Shown: positions 1 through 12,015 of the stretch, piece after piece
How positions within the stretch are numbered: the stretch's first letter is position 1
Layout of the letters: each line of letters starts with the position of its first letter
Assembly (NCBI GenBank): GCA_963922205.1
Contig: CAWUHX010000152.1
Coordinates: 186,001-250,000 of the forward strand
Direction of reading: 5' to 3'
Source: Romanomermis culicivorax
Taxonomy: Eukaryota > Nematoda > Enoplea > Mermithida > Mermithidae
Length of the DNA stretch: 64,000 nt
Translations under genes and position numbers: made by a program
Notes under the pieces: generated by a model
Seen by the model: the letters and a program-made list of their open reading frames with translations, nothing else
What the model was told of the DNA's origin: nothing
The model's database searches: none

Positions 1-622
1 AGACTGTTTAGGAAGAGTTAAATTTCATAGCACCCTATATCTCAAATCAGGGTATTGGCAAGTGCCAATGGATGAAGAGAGCAAGGAAAAAACTGCTTTC
101 ATATGCCAGGAAGGGCTATATCAATTTAAAGTCATGCCTTTTGGCTTAAAGAATGCGCCAGCAGAGTTCCAGCCCATGATGGAAAGAGTCCTGCACCCAT
201 ATGTATGGAAAATCTATCTTGTGTATATAAACGATATCATAGTATTCTCAAACACATTTGAGGAACATTTAGTTAATCTAGAGCCAGTCCTGCAAGCTCT
301 AAGGAAGGCTCTCTTGACCTTGAAGCTGGGGGAGTGTGAATTTCTCCCAGAGAGAGTCCATTTTTTAGGATATATCTTGAATTTGGATGGAGTTTCCCAG
401 ATCTAAAGAAGGTTAAAGCAATTAAAGAGTTCCTGTTTCCAGAGTCTAAAAGAAAACTCCAAAGGTTTCTAGGAATGCTACAGTGGTGTAAGAAATGGAT
501 GAGGAAAGGTACCAGGTCTAGCTAAAGATGCAGAACCTTTATACAAGTTAACTGGAAAAAACAGTGTTTGGGAAGTATCGGAGGTTCACCATCTGGCTTT
601 TCAAAGCCTAAAGGATGTATTA

Positions 623-1669
623 TTGTCAGTGCTTTTTCTGAGGTACCCGGTTTTGTATGAGTCTGCGGACTTTGTCCTTCAGATGGATGCCAGCGGAACA
701 GCACTGGGAGGAGTTCTCTACCAGGAGACCATGTCCGACTGCTGGGTAATTGCTTTTAATAGCAGAATTTTAAAAGCGGACGAGAAGAAGTGGTCAGCCA
801 CAGAAAGAGAATGCTTGGCCATAGTGTACAGCTTGAAGTTATACAAGCACTATCTAGTAAGGCACAGAGTGATCATAAGAACTGATCACAAGCCTTTACT
901 CTGGATGAAGGTCAATGCCATGACCAATGGTAAGTTGAAGAGATGGTACTCATTCATCTCTCAGTTCAACCATAAGCTAGAGTACCTGCCTGGAAAACAA
1001 AATGCTATGGCAGATTTTTCTTCCAGAATGGATGAACCAGATGATCAAACAGAAAAGATACCGCAAAAATGGGAACACATGTTCTCAGTACATAGACGAG
1101 AGCCAAATCTGAAAGATCTGGAAGCACAGCAAATTGAGAAAACACACCTCAATTTGGTGAGGAGATTCAGAAATTTGACAGATCAGAATCTTGATGACAG
1201 TACTCCGTTATATCCGGAGAACAAAAGTGAGGAAAGTCAGAGGATTGACGCAAATCCAAGATTCACTCAGATATATCCTGAAGATTCTGAGGATGATCCA
1301 GAGTCTATTTCACCAGCAAACTTGGTAAATGCTGTAACTACAAGGAGCATGGGGAAAGAGGCAGAAGGAAGTAATCAGGCTCAGGTCCAGCATGATTGCA
1401 ATCAAGGCCAGGTAATAGAAAATAAAGGTAACCAGGAGAAAGGTAAGGAAAAGAGAGTTACCTGGTTATATCCGGAAAAGGAACTGGAATTCACTTTGGC
1501 AGACCCCACGGAAGCTGAGTTGCCAAAAGGGCTTATTAGGGATGATCTCATGGCTCTCTTGCAGAGAAAGAACAAGGTACTGAAACCCTACTTTGATAGA
1601 TTGGGTTTGAATGGGACAACCAAGTATCACAGTGGATTTTATATCCAGAAGGAGGTGTTATACCGGTAA
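623..1669 (+). pseudogene. RNase H and pol linker of the older LTR element
   Basis: A 348-codon open stretch encodes the Ty3-type RNase H domain: FVLQMDASGTALGGVLYQ near the start, ATERECLAIVY, then IRTDHKPLLWMK and ADFSSRMDEPDD. An acidic linker leads to the integrase. It reads in the same frame as the RT fragment upstream and the integrase downstream, so it is part of a broken polyprotein and not a separate gene. A TAA at 1667 separates it from the integrase block. RNase H would degrade the RNA strand of the RNA:DNA hybrid, but the linked RT is dead. Confidence 0.85.
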
Positions 1670-1693
1670 GCCAGACTAGGAGCTGACAATCAA

Positions 1694-2654
1694 GTGGTCG
1701 TCCCATCCTGCCTAAAAGACAATAATTTGCACCAGTACCACACTGCCGGTGTGATGACTCATCAGGGTTTCAAGAGAACTCTTGCTATGATTAAAAAATG
1801 GTTTTGGTGGCCTGGAATTGAGAAGGATGTCAGGTACTGGATCAAGTTTTGTTCAGTTTGTCAGATGGCTAACCCAGGAAATGCTGAAGTTCCCCCACTG
1901 ATACCAATAATTCCAGAAGGTCCATTCAACTTTGTATCAGTGGAGGACATTGTTGGTATTTCTCCACTAAGTGAGAAGAGACTGTATGTTATAGTCTTTC
2001 AAGACTGTTTTACAAAGTGGGTTGAAGCTGAACTGATCCCAGATCAGTCAGCTGGCACCATTGTAGATACTTTTCTAAAAGCCATTGTATTCAGACACAG
2101 GACTCCATGGAGATTACTCAGTGACAGACAAGGTTGTTTTACCTCAGATCTGATGAAAGAAATCCACAAGTTGTTAGAGTGTCAAAAAATTTATACAACA
2201 GCTTACCATCCTCAAGGAAATGGTATGGTTGAAAGATTCAATCAGACACTCATAAAGCAGCTCAGAAAAGTGGTGATTGAGGAAAAAGATAAGTAGCCAC
2301 AATATCTAAGAGCTGTGGTCTTTGCCTACAATGCTACGCCACATGCAGCAACACAGCAATCCCCTTTTTCATTGCTTAGAGGTCATGAGGCAACCTTCGG
2401 GTTAAACTTGTAGAAAGCATATGATATTGTAATGCTGGACATTGATGCAGAGGCTTACAAATTTGTGTTGACAAACCATTTAGTCAATTTTTACGAGGAT
2501 ATTGCAAAAAATATTCAGAGTGCTGCTGAGAAATCAAAGAAATACTTTGATAAGAAGTCCAAAGAACATAAGGTCAAGGAAAAGGACTGGGTTCTGCTCA
2601 AAGTTGATAAGCAGAAGAAGCTAGGACTACCATGGTCCAGTCTGTTCATAATCA
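1694..2654 (+). pseudogene. Integrase of the older LTR element, N-terminal and core
   Basis: The HHCC finger (H-Q-Y-H, then THQG, then FCSVCQ) precedes a retroviral-type core. The first acidic block is SVEDIVGI, the second LLSDRQGCF, and the glutamate block NGMVERFNQTL, consistent with a D,D,E integrase. Stops at about 2294 and 2412 break it. The C-terminal module starts (KKLGLPWSSLFII) and is then cut at 2654 by the nested LTR. Its continuation lies at 13532-13663. Confidence 0.85.
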
Positions 2655-3231
2655 TGTTGGGGATGTACTTACCATAGCAGTAATCCCACATCTATGCAAA
2701 ATTGGCAAATCGACAAGGTCAGGATTCAACCAAAAAGAAGTTGTTTATTCATTCTGCAATTTGGGTGTGTCATGGGCGAGTCACATCCATTTTCTATAGT
2801 TGTTCTTTTTACACTCAGTAAAGGGGAGCATTGACAGCCCGACACACATTAGCCTAACCATATTTTATTATTATTATTATTATTATTCACTATATTATTA
2901 TTATTTTATTACTCACACATTGAGTGGAAGCGGGAGCTGACTTACATGGGATCCATTGCCAAGTTGAAGCCCCAGCTCCCCTGGACATTAGTGTTTTGAG
3001 TTCTCTTCATTTGTCTGAACCTTTAGGAGGCATCTGGGGAGACCCTGAGTGCCTTTTGATTGCAAGAGTTGAAGTTTCCAGTTACTTATTAGTGACTGAA
3101 GGTTGTGTTTATTTCTGCTTGAGGAGTGTTGCACTGTGTTTAGTTGATTGCTAATAGGGAGCTCCTTTGAGTGACCTACAGTAGTCAGTTGGATAAAGCC
3201 AATAGTACTTGAGTTACATTGCTGACGTGGT
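2655..3231 (+). repeat. 5' LTR, 3' end deleted
   Basis: It matches the 3' LTR from TGTTGGGGATG through TTGCTGACGT, including an internal TTA/ATT microsatellite (about 2864-2910). The last roughly 35 bp seen in the 3' LTR and the solo LTR (CTAAGCAGA to ATAACA) are absent here, and sequence passes directly into the leader. TGGTGGCTTCTGACA just after the join may be the primer-binding site, but I cannot assign a tRNA. Confidence 0.85.
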
Positions 3232-5531
3232 GGCTTCTGACACTTGCAATACGGAAGAGCGCAGAGTCACCCAAGGTGTTACAAAACCTAAAGATATCTA
3301 CAAAGATTTAGGACTCCAAATGTCCAGACATGCTGAGGATTTAGCCTCTGGTATGACTTTACCGAGGACTCCGACTGGTATAAGGCATGATGAGTCGGAT
3401 AAATCTTTCCCACTGCCCCTAGTATCTAATATTAGGAGCAAGCAGAAAGGCTCCAACTCAAGTTCCATAAGCCAGAGGGCTGAGGTAAAATTGGACACAG
3501 TAAGCATGCCCAATTCTACAGCGCCTATAATGGCCAATAATAATATCAATAATATGGCCATGGCAAAGGAACTATTGACTGCCCATGATAGAGATGCTCA
3601 AATAAAGGTGCCCATTGATAGAAGGCCGAAGTTGGCAGAGGATCAAATTGATCCATTTATTGATCAATTCAAAGAGGAATGTTTTCGACAACCTCGACAG
3701 TGATTTGACATGTACCATCGCAGGTACGTCAACAAAAATTTCGATGCTATTCAGTATATTGTCAGGATCCGTTGGACGATTTATGATTCCAAATGAGTCA
3801 AAAGGATGACGAAATCCAACAGCTAAACATCAAAATCGACAAAATGGCTGATTCCATGATCGGAGTCTAAGGACTTTTGGAAAGATTCATCCTGGATCAG
3901 AAGGAAAAGGATATCTGGGTGAGTAGGACTATAGGTAGACCATTGCAAACTCAGAATGCAGGAGGAACTTTGCCAATGACATCTGCAACCTGTATTGCCA
4001 ATGACCAAAGGTTATGGGAGATGGAAGCAGATAAGTCAGAGCAAAAGTTCACAGTCAAACCTGCTGTGAAATCAAAGGCTTCTATGGAAAAACGGGTAAC
4101 TGAACTGCTTGCTGGTCAAGAACAAGCAAGTGATATAGTTGCTCAATTTTTCCAAGAGGCTGATGAGGAAGCACCAGGAGTCATGGGGAAAGCAAACATA
4201 CTACATCCAAGCACAAAGAATCCAAGAAATACACATGAGGAAATTCGTCAGATTCTGATGACTCCTCAGTAGATGGATTGGAGCCTACTGTGTCAGATAT
4301 AGTGAAGGCTGTAAAGCCAAAGCTACTCCTGGATGACATGACTGAGACACAAGTTCTCAGCTTCCTAAATGATCTAGAAGCAGAGTTTAAATCAGAGACT
4401 ACCAATAAAATGAAGCTGGCTGCCTTAGGAACACTTTCTAAGGGAGTACCGAAAGCTACTGCGAACAGGTTCAAGAGTTACAAAAAAGCCTGAAGAAAGC
4501 TGCTCAAAGTGCAAGCTCTAGATTCAAATGTTGGTATGCAAACTAGGGAGCTGATGAACATAAAGCAGGAGTTTGATGAACCTCCAGTCAAATTCGTCAA
4601 GAGAATTAGTGTGCTAGTAGATGGATTATATACTAATAAGACTGAAGAGTTCAGAGATTGCTTCATAATTGATACCTTTTTGTATAAAGCATCTGAAGAG
4701 TATCAGATGGAACTGCTGGATCAAAGAGAGAAGTATGAAACATGGCATGATCTGGCAGCGGAAGTGCACAAGATGGATAAGCAGAATACAGCTGCTTATA
4801 AAAATAGAGGAACAGCGGAATCTCTAATTGTGATAAATGAGGTGACCATGGGTGAAGGGCAAGCAGAAGTGGCTTATGTTGGTAGAAATGAATTTCACAA
4901 TGCCCCACAAAGGCAGTTTCAAAATAAAGCTATGTGACAGCAAGCAAGGAAAGAGAAGCAAGCCCTGATCCTAGTGTCAGAAAAGAAGGATTCCGATACT
5001 TCTGTAGAGGAGAATAACTCACAGGGGACTCAAATGGCTACTACTCCCCAAAAGGGAAAATTATCACAGGAGATTGAGAAGTTGGCTCAATGTTACCAGG
5101 AAAAAAGCCAAAATACTGATGCCAAATTGAATGAAATTTTCACCAAAGTTAATGAGGGCTAACCCCAAAAACCTGGTGGAAACGAGTTCAGAAAACCATA
5201 TTGTCGATACCATAGAAATAATTCTCATGACAAGTCCGAATGTAAAACCCTTCAATGGAAAAATGCACAAGGATGTAATTGGGATAATCGATATGGTGGA
5301 AACAGAGGTTTCAGACAACAGTTTGGAGGCTTTAGAGGAGGATATGTTGGCGGTAGCAGTAGAGGAGCTCATGCTATAGGTTATTATGATGATACTATGG
5401 ATTATGATACTTATCAACAATTCATTAATTACCAGAATAGATTGCAGAATGAGCAACTCTATACTGCACCACAACTACCAGCCCCTGCTGATGATCATAG
5501 CTCCCCCTCAAGGTCAGGTTCAAACCAGTAG
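3232..5531 (+). pseudogene. Degenerate gag with CCHC-like knuckle and Gly/Arg-rich tail
   Basis: This region encodes the gag-like structural protein, broken into blocks 3232-3703, 3877-4272, 4278-4493 and 4509-5531 by frameshifts and stops (TGA near 4935, TAA near 5160). The last block holds YCRYHRNNSHDKSECKTL, a C-x3-H-x4-H-x4-C nucleic-acid-binding knuckle. A Gly/Arg/Gln-rich segment follows (GFRQQFGGFRGGYVGG). No capsid domain could be named from sequence alone; assignment rests on position between the 5' LTR and the protease and on the knuckle. The true start codon is not determinable. Confidence 0.75.
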
Positions 5532-5534
5532 ACC

Positions 5535-6146
5535 TAGCCCAAGTGTGCAAGCAGTTTCCAGTAGTCAGCCATCCACGTCAAGTCAGACAGAGTTGGGATC
5601 TGCTGGAAGTGTTAATAGCATTGCCACCACGGGTCAAGGTGTTAGTGAGATGAAGTGGGTGGGAGTATTGAAGTGTGCCATGATGAAAGAAAATTATTCA
5701 GAGGTTACAAAGGCGTTCATGCATTGGATAATTCCAAATTAGGAGGAACGATTAAGGTTTTCTAACTTTCCTCGAACTCTCGCATTTCACATAAATGTAA
5801 CCATATGTAATACTAACACCAAGGCTTTAGTGGTTACTGATGCTCAGTGTTCAGTGATGTCTTCATGATTTCTTAAGGAAGCTTCTGATGAAGAATATAC
5901 CAGATACCCTGAGATACTAGAAGTCACTGTTGCTGATGGTGCAGTAGTACATGCACATGGTTATATTCAATTTAAAATGCATTGCAAATTTGGAGTTTTC
6001 TTGGTGAAGGCCATAATCATTCCAAGAGTTGAGGAAGCTATAAGTGTTGTATCTAAAGATCACATGAGTCATATACAAGCTATTGATTGTATACAGGAAG
6101 CACCTATAGTACATTCAACTTCTGAAGAGGATCAATACTCCAGAAT
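5535..6146 (+). pseudogene. Retropepsin-like protease region of pol
   Basis: A low-complexity Ser/Gln-rich stretch is followed by a retropepsin-like fold signature: a beta strand ending VVTDAQCSVMS, where the family has D-T/S-G, then about 35 residues on VTVADGAVVHAHGYIQFKM. The active-site aspartate is kept but the following residues are AQ instead of TG or SG, which may be decay. In-frame stops at about 5740 and 5863 break it. Frame changes near 6150 into the RT frame. Position between gag and RT supports the call. Confidence 0.65.
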
Positions 6147-8150
6147 ATGCCAATTAGGTATAGTGCTTCCAGTGGTGTCATGTACGAAAGTATACGTACC
6201 ACAGGGAATGATGTGCTTATTAAGGCAAGATTATGGGAACAATCTTCTAAAACAGATCTGAATTGTTTAGTCATAGATGGAAACAAAGATGAAAAGAAAT
6301 TCAGAGTTGATAGCACACTGGCTGATGGTAAATGTGAAGAGTTTGTTCTGATGATTTCGAATAATATGGATTCCGGATGCCATTTGCAGCCTAATCAGGT
6401 TGTAGGCTACTGTGAGTCAATTTTACAAGAACATTCAGGAGTATCAGAAGTACAAAGTACGAGTTGTGGGATATTTAGTGTTGAAGATAATTTTAATGCT
6501 GCTCCCAGAGTGTCCCTGCATGATGCATTGGCATTTAGGGAAGCACTATATAAAATAATCTCCAAGGCTGATATTGATGAGGAATTAAAGGAAAAAGCTG
6601 TGGCAAATCTGTCTAACTACAGAGATGTTTTCAGCTTACCCAATGATCCCTTAACTACAACACCATATCTCACGTGCAAAATTGATACTGGTAATGCAAT
6701 GCCAGTGGCAAAACATTATTACAGAGCTCCCATTAACCAAAGATCAGGGATTAGAGCTCAAGTCTAAGACATGTTAGATAAAGGAGTTATTGAACCCAGC
6801 CGGTCACCGTGGGCTGCTCCACTTTTCCTAGTTGGGAAAAAGGACAGTACAGCGAGATCAGTTGTGGACTTCAGAGGTATAAATGAAGTTACTAAGGACG
6901 ATAGGTATCTTATACCTAGAATGGACGATTGTTTCAATTGTCTAGGTAATGCTAAATTTTATACCACTTTGGATCTAAAGTCTGGATATTGGCAAGTCCC
7001 ACTTGAGGAGAGTAGCAAGGAGAAAACTGCATTTATATGTCAAGAAGGCCTATATCAGTTTAAAGTTATGCCTTTCGGACTTAAAAATGCGCCTGCAGAG
7101 TTTCAGAGAATGATGGAGAGAGTTTTGGATGGTCTAGTCTGGAGAATATGTTTGGTTTACACAGATGACATCATTGTATTCTCAAAGACTTTTGAGGAAC
7201 ATTTGGAGAATTTAGAGTTGGTCTTGCAAGCTCTTCAGAAAGCAAAGCTGACACTTAAACTGGAGAAGTGTGAATTTCTTCCAAAAAGTGTTCATTTTCT
7301 TGGACACATACTGGACGAAAATGGAATCTCACCAGATCGGAAAGAAGTGCAGACTATTATGGAATTCAAATTTCCCAATAGCGTGAAGCATATGCAATGA
7401 TTTTTGGGGATACTGCAATGGTGTAAGAAATTTATCTCAAACCCGGCAAATCTCACTGAACCGTTGTATAAGTTTACCCCTTCTGGAAAGAAGAAATTCT
7501 GAGCTACAGAGGAACATTGCCGAGTGTTTGAAGAACTGAAAAAAGCACTCACCTCAGTGCCATTTCTAGGGTATCCTGTTTTGGATGGAACTGCTGAGTT
7601 TGTTCTCCAAATAGATGCCAGTGGAACCGCACTGGGAGCAGTACTTTATCAGAAGACTAAAGATGACCAATGGGTAATAGTCTGTAGCAGCGGAATCCTT
7701 AAGGAAGAGGAGAGGAAGTGGTGTGCTACAGAGTGAGAATGCCTAGTGGTCGTCTATGGTCTTAAAGTTTACCCGCACTATTTGTTTGGGCAAAAAGTAT
7801 TGATCAAAACTGATCATAAACCTCTTTTATCAATGAAAGTCATTACTCAAACCAAAGATAAATTGAAAAGATGGTATTCCATTATAAATCAATTTAATCA
7901 TAGATTGGAGTATGTGCCCGGTAGACAGAATGTGATGGCAGATTTCCTCTCAAGGAAGGATGAACCCGAAGAGGCTAAGGACAAGAACCCACCAAAATGG
8001 GAATATGTCTTCAAAATTCAATTTCGTAATTTGGGAACTCAGACCAATGAAATTGAAAGAAAGGAATTGGTACAACAATTTCAGAGGATAAGGGATGAAG
8101 AATTTGAAAGTAGAGATGAAAAATTGTCCCTGAGCAGACCAAGGAATTGA
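6147..8150 (+). pseudogene. Reverse transcriptase and RNase H of the nested LTR element
   Basis: One frame carries the full RT-RNase H order with stops near 6765, 7398, 7500 and 7734. RT landmarks are DKGVIEPSRSPWAAPLF, motif A TLDLKSGYWQVPL, FKVMPFGLKNAPAEFQRMM, and the catalytic box YTDDIIVF, which is intact here unlike in the host element. RNase H follows with FVLQIDASGTALGAVLYQ, TDHKPLLSMK and ADFLSRKDEP. A frameshift near 8100-8150 leads into the integrase frame. Ty3-type by motif spelling and domain order. Confidence 0.9.
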
Positions 8151-9631
8151 TGGATGTCAAGGAATTGACGGTACAAAAAGAAAATATTGCACCAACTACC
8201 AAAGATACATTGCAGGTCAGAGATGAAGTGCAGAAGGTTATGGTAGTTGCTGCAGTCACAACTAGAAGACAAGCAAAACTTCAGGATCAGAGTACAGCAA
8301 ATCAAGAACCAGGTACATCTGTACCAATTGATCCTGAAAATATTGCTTGGCTTTTCACCAAAAGAGAAAAGGTATTTGAAGAAGTGAAAGAAGGAGAAAA
8401 GGATGGAAATGATGATGATGATGATAAGGTCAATTATCCAATGTATTTAAAAGTTATAGCTCAATTGCGAAAAGAAGACACTAATCTTACCCCAATTTGG
8501 GAAAGATTAGGGCTCAAAAGTACTACGAAGTATCATAGTGGATTCTATGAGGATAACAGAGTTCTTTATAGGGAAACTGAGGGACTTGGCCATGATCAGA
8601 TCATGGTTCCCAATTCCCACAGAGATAGCATTCTCCACCAATATCATGGAGCCATTATAATGACAGACCAAGGGCTCAAGAGAACTCTGAGTGTTGTCAA
8701 ACAGTGGTTCTGGTGGCCTGGCATGGAAAAAGATGTCAGAAATTGGTTGAAGTTTTGCCCTGTCTGCCAAGTGGCTACTCCCCATAAAAGCTCCATTTCC
8801 CCATCGATACCCATTATACTGGAGGGTCCCTCCGATATTGTGTCTGTGGACATAGTAGGGATTGCTCTCTTGAGGGAATGTCACCCATATGTCATTGTCT
8901 TTCAGGATTATTTCGCTGAATGGGTTGAAGCTATATTGATTCCTGATTAAATGGCTGAAACCATAGTGGATGCATTCTTAGAGCATGTGATATTTAGGCA
9001 TGGTACCCCAAGAATGCTTCTTAGTGATAATGGATCTGGATTTAATTCAGATCTTATGAAAGCAGTCTGTAAACTGTTAGAGTGTAGAAAAATTTTCACA
9101 ACTGCATACCACCCACAATGTAATGGTATGGTTGAGAGATCTAACGAAACTCTAATAATGCAGCTGCGAAAAGTTTCAATTGAGGATAACAATAAATGGC
9201 CAAGGTACCTCAGCACAGTGGTATTTGCATATAATTCCACACCCCATGCAGCAAGGAAATGCTCACCATTTTCATTGCTGCAGGGGCCTGAAGCTAATTT
9301 TGGTATCAATTTCACTGCTGCCCTTAGAATAGTCATGCCTAATGACAATGAGGCTTATAAGTATGTTTTGACTACCCATCTTACAAATTAGTAAGAAAGT
9401 ATCACCAAGAACATAAAGCGGCTATGGACAGCAAGAAATACTTCAATAACAAACCAAGATTGGGTTCTGTTAAAAGTAGACAGACAGAAAAAACTGGGGT
9501 TACCTTGGCAGGGACCATATATCATCATGGATGATAAAAGATTGAAGGAAAATGTGCTCACAATAGTGCATTGGAATAACCCCCTTAAAAAGCAGGTCGT
9601 ATCAGCAAGTAGGCTAAAACACTTTCGATAG
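8147..9631 (+). pseudogene. Integrase with GPY module, nested LTR element
   Basis: The zinc finger region reads HQYHGAIIMTDQG then FCPVCQ; the relative has MTHQG, so one zinc-binding histidine is replaced by Asp here. The core shows VDIVGIAL, LLSDNGSGFN and NGMVERSNETL for the D,D,E triad. A GPY-type C-terminal module follows (LGLPWQGPYIIMDD), then HWNNP and SRLKHFR, ending at TAG 9629. Stops at about 8948 and 9391 and a frame change break it. Strand transfer would join element DNA to the target; this copy cannot be active. Confidence 0.88.
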
Positions 9632-9774
9632 AAAGGTACCAGATGGTCTCGACACGAAAAGTCACAGGTCTTCCCCAATACTCCATTTACTGTAACTGGA
9701 AATCTCCTGGAGACCAAAGATCATCTGGTCGTTATTTTGATGTCTAAAAATTTTTAGCGGAAAATGCCGTATAG

Positions 9775-10008
9775 GAGGTATGTGTCATACCTTATAAGGT
9801 TGCAATTCAGAACCCGGAAGGGAAAGAGTTCACTAGGCTGGTGTCATTCGCGCATATAGATGGTTCCAGCTTTGTTATCAACCTTATAACATTGAAGCCA
9901 CAGGAATGGGATCTCTTGATTTCATTCCTTTCATCAGTGGATCATTTTTTGGTCGGTTTCAAAGTTGTGGATGATCTGGTCCATGACTTTGAAACATACG
10001 TAACGTAA
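9775..10008 (+). pseudogene. Exonuclease-like segment downstream of integrase (partial)
   Basis: This short open stretch after pol is homologous to 15270-15450 of the flanking older sequence. Shared positions include K-x-FTR, SFA, G-x3-VIN and, near the end, DLV. It resembles the motif I to II portion of DEDDy 3'-5' exonucleases: a hydrophobic strand LVSFAHIDGSSFVINL, then HFLVGFKVVDDLVHDF, matching the VG-x5-D-L motif II pattern. The motif I D-x-E and motif III Y-x3-D are not found in this copy, apparently through deletion. It ends at TAA 10006 and is followed by an acidic, Gln-rich ORF. Confidence 0.45.
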
Positions 10009-10097
10009 CATATGGTAATGAAACCAAACAATCTGATTTCAGGACGAAATCTGATATACTTGACCCTGATGATGAACCTACATTTTGGTCAGGTCAA

Positions 10098-12015
10098 GTG
10101 GATGAGGATGTCACAGAATTGGAGAGTGAGGAAGAGGATAATTCCACACTCCTGGGAGAGGAAAGCTGCAAACAGGATGACCACCAAGATGCATTACTGT
10201 ATATTTCGATCGCCAACCCCGAGGTAGCTGAATCAGCAATGACAGCATCTTCTGTCACACAGCTGCAATCGCAATCACAAGTTGTGACGCAACTGCAGAC
10301 AGAAATGTTGCCAGCCCCGCCAGGCCTACTACACCGCAAGTCATACAAGAATCTATGGATGCAAGTCAGTACTTGTCCAGGGTAGAAAGTCAGGCACAGT
10401 CCGAAGAAATTCCGATTGCCTGGGATGAGCAGAATGTGTATGACCAGGCTTATATTAGTCAATACATGGATGCCAAAGGTGTGAAGAATAAGGAGGAATA
10501 TCAGACAGCTGGGACACCTATCCATACTGTGGTGGAAACACCACAAGAGTTAATGGCCCGGCTGGCTGAAGAAGAAAAGGAAATTCAACTTTTGGCCTTG
10601 ACCTGGGATGTAGAAGGTGTTTCCAGATACTACAGTGCTGAGGCTATAAAAAAATGAAAGAAAAAGGGTTAAATGATAGGCAAATTTTCATTAACTTGAA
10701 AAAGAAAGGAAAAACAAAAGCCCGTCAGGAGAAGAAAAAGGTAGAAAAGGCAATTGCACAGCCTGCAAAGGTTAGGCAGCCGAAACCTGCCAAAACTTCT
10801 GCTCCAGTCTCAGCAAGGTTATCTGTGACCTCCGTATCTTCAACTGCTCCTATGTCGCAGACTGCCTCTCTAGTTATTTTATCTACCGGGATGAGTCAGT
10901 CCATGCAATTTCTGTCCCAGGCTACGGACACCTCTGCTTCTGTACGGCATCAGCCTGAGGTGCAGGGAGCTCCTGGCAATCCACAGGTTGCAGGACAGAA
11001 AGTTCAAATCTTTACACCTGGGAAAATAAAGCTGTCAACCCTGGTCATTATTGACACAAGTCAAAAAACACTAGAAATGATGGTGGAATTATTCCAGGAT
11101 GTATTGTTGGATTTTTGGCAAGTCACCAAGGATAAAAGTAGAGCCAGAGGTCCGATTTCTTTTGCTACACCAGAATTGGCTAATTATTTCTGCAATGAGC
11201 AGTTTGAAGATCCTGAGATTTGGCTGATGGTCAATAAAGTGGTAAGGACTATATAAAAACTATATCAGCCACAGTTTGATGTCCAAGGAGGATTTTTATA
11301 TGACTCACAAAATATTCCAGTGCCACTATGGGATAGGATCATTTGTGAAATTGTTCTTGAATGGCTCATGGAATATTGAGTGAGTGTTGTATTTGCACCA
11401 GTCACATATTTGTGTTTGATGATATTCCTTATGCTTGACTATGCCCCACATACAGCTGAGCAGATTGGTAAATGATCAGTCTCAGCCAAAGTGTTCACAA
11501 ATGTCATGCTGTTACAGGAATATCAAAGAGCCACTGCTTCGGATGTTTTTAAGACTGCCTATCGCTTGGTGATGTATAAATACAGTCAGCAAGCGACGGA
11601 GATGGATGTCAAAATGTCAGGTAGCCCAAGTCCTCCAACTACTGCTAAATATAGCAAAGTTCAGAACAATGTGGGACAGACCTTTCGGGCAAGCAGTCAA
11701 GCTGGTGGTCAAGGAGCCGCAGTTGGTGTAACCAACCAGGTCTCCACTGGCCCCAGTACTGGCACTGGGCAAGCCTCTGGAACTGTTCCAAAACGACAGC
11801 AACCTATACAACATCCACAGGGTGCTGGGGGAGCTCGAGGAGGACAGGGAAGGGGTGCCCAACTAGGCCAGTTTCATTTTAACAATCCGAACAGGGGTAG
11901 AGCTGGTTATGTTGGTGGCTGAGGTATATACCAAGGACAACACCCTCATGGTGCATTCCGAGGTCGTGGAGGTCATCAACAAGGCCAGCAGCAAGGTGGC
12001 GGGCAACAACAGTAA
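10098..12015 (+). pseudogene. Extra 3' ORF of LTR element: acidic/Gln-rich N-terminus, basic middle, RGG-like tail
   Basis: Product unknown. Three overlapping frames read as one protein: 10098-10385 (acidic, Gln-rich), 10355-10657, and 10654-12015. The second-to-third switch is a -1 shift at A-AAA-AAA followed directly by TGA, and the first switch is near 10320. The last frame is Lys/Pro-rich (KKKGKTKARQEKKKVEKA) and then has a structured stretch and a Gly/Arg/Gln-rich end (GAGGARGGQGRG, FRGRGGHQQGQQQGGG). Stops are at about 11254, 11378, 11473 and 11920. It lies where env or accessory genes sit, but has no signal peptide or membrane segment that I can see. The tail suggests RNA binding. Confidence 0.55.

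Larger units (their letters stand above)
1..2654 (+). mobile_element. Decayed Ty3/gypsy-like element, left part (RT, RNase H, integrase)
   Basis: This is pol of an LTR retrotransposon, cut off at the window edge inside the reverse transcriptase. The order RT (about 1-400), RNase H (623-1020), linker, then integrase (1694-2654) is the Ty3/gypsy order. It is about 65-70% similar to the nested element at 2655-13531. Decay is clear. RT motif A reads TLYLKSGYWQ where the relative has TLDLKSGYWQ, and the YxDD box reads YINDIIVF, so catalytic aspartates are lost. In-frame stops lie near 404, 1667, 2294 and 2412, with compensating frameshifts at 400-520. The integrase zinc finger (HQYH, MTHQG, FCSVCQ) is preserved. 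Coding stops at 2654, where the nested LTR begins, and resumes at 13532. Confidence 0.9.
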
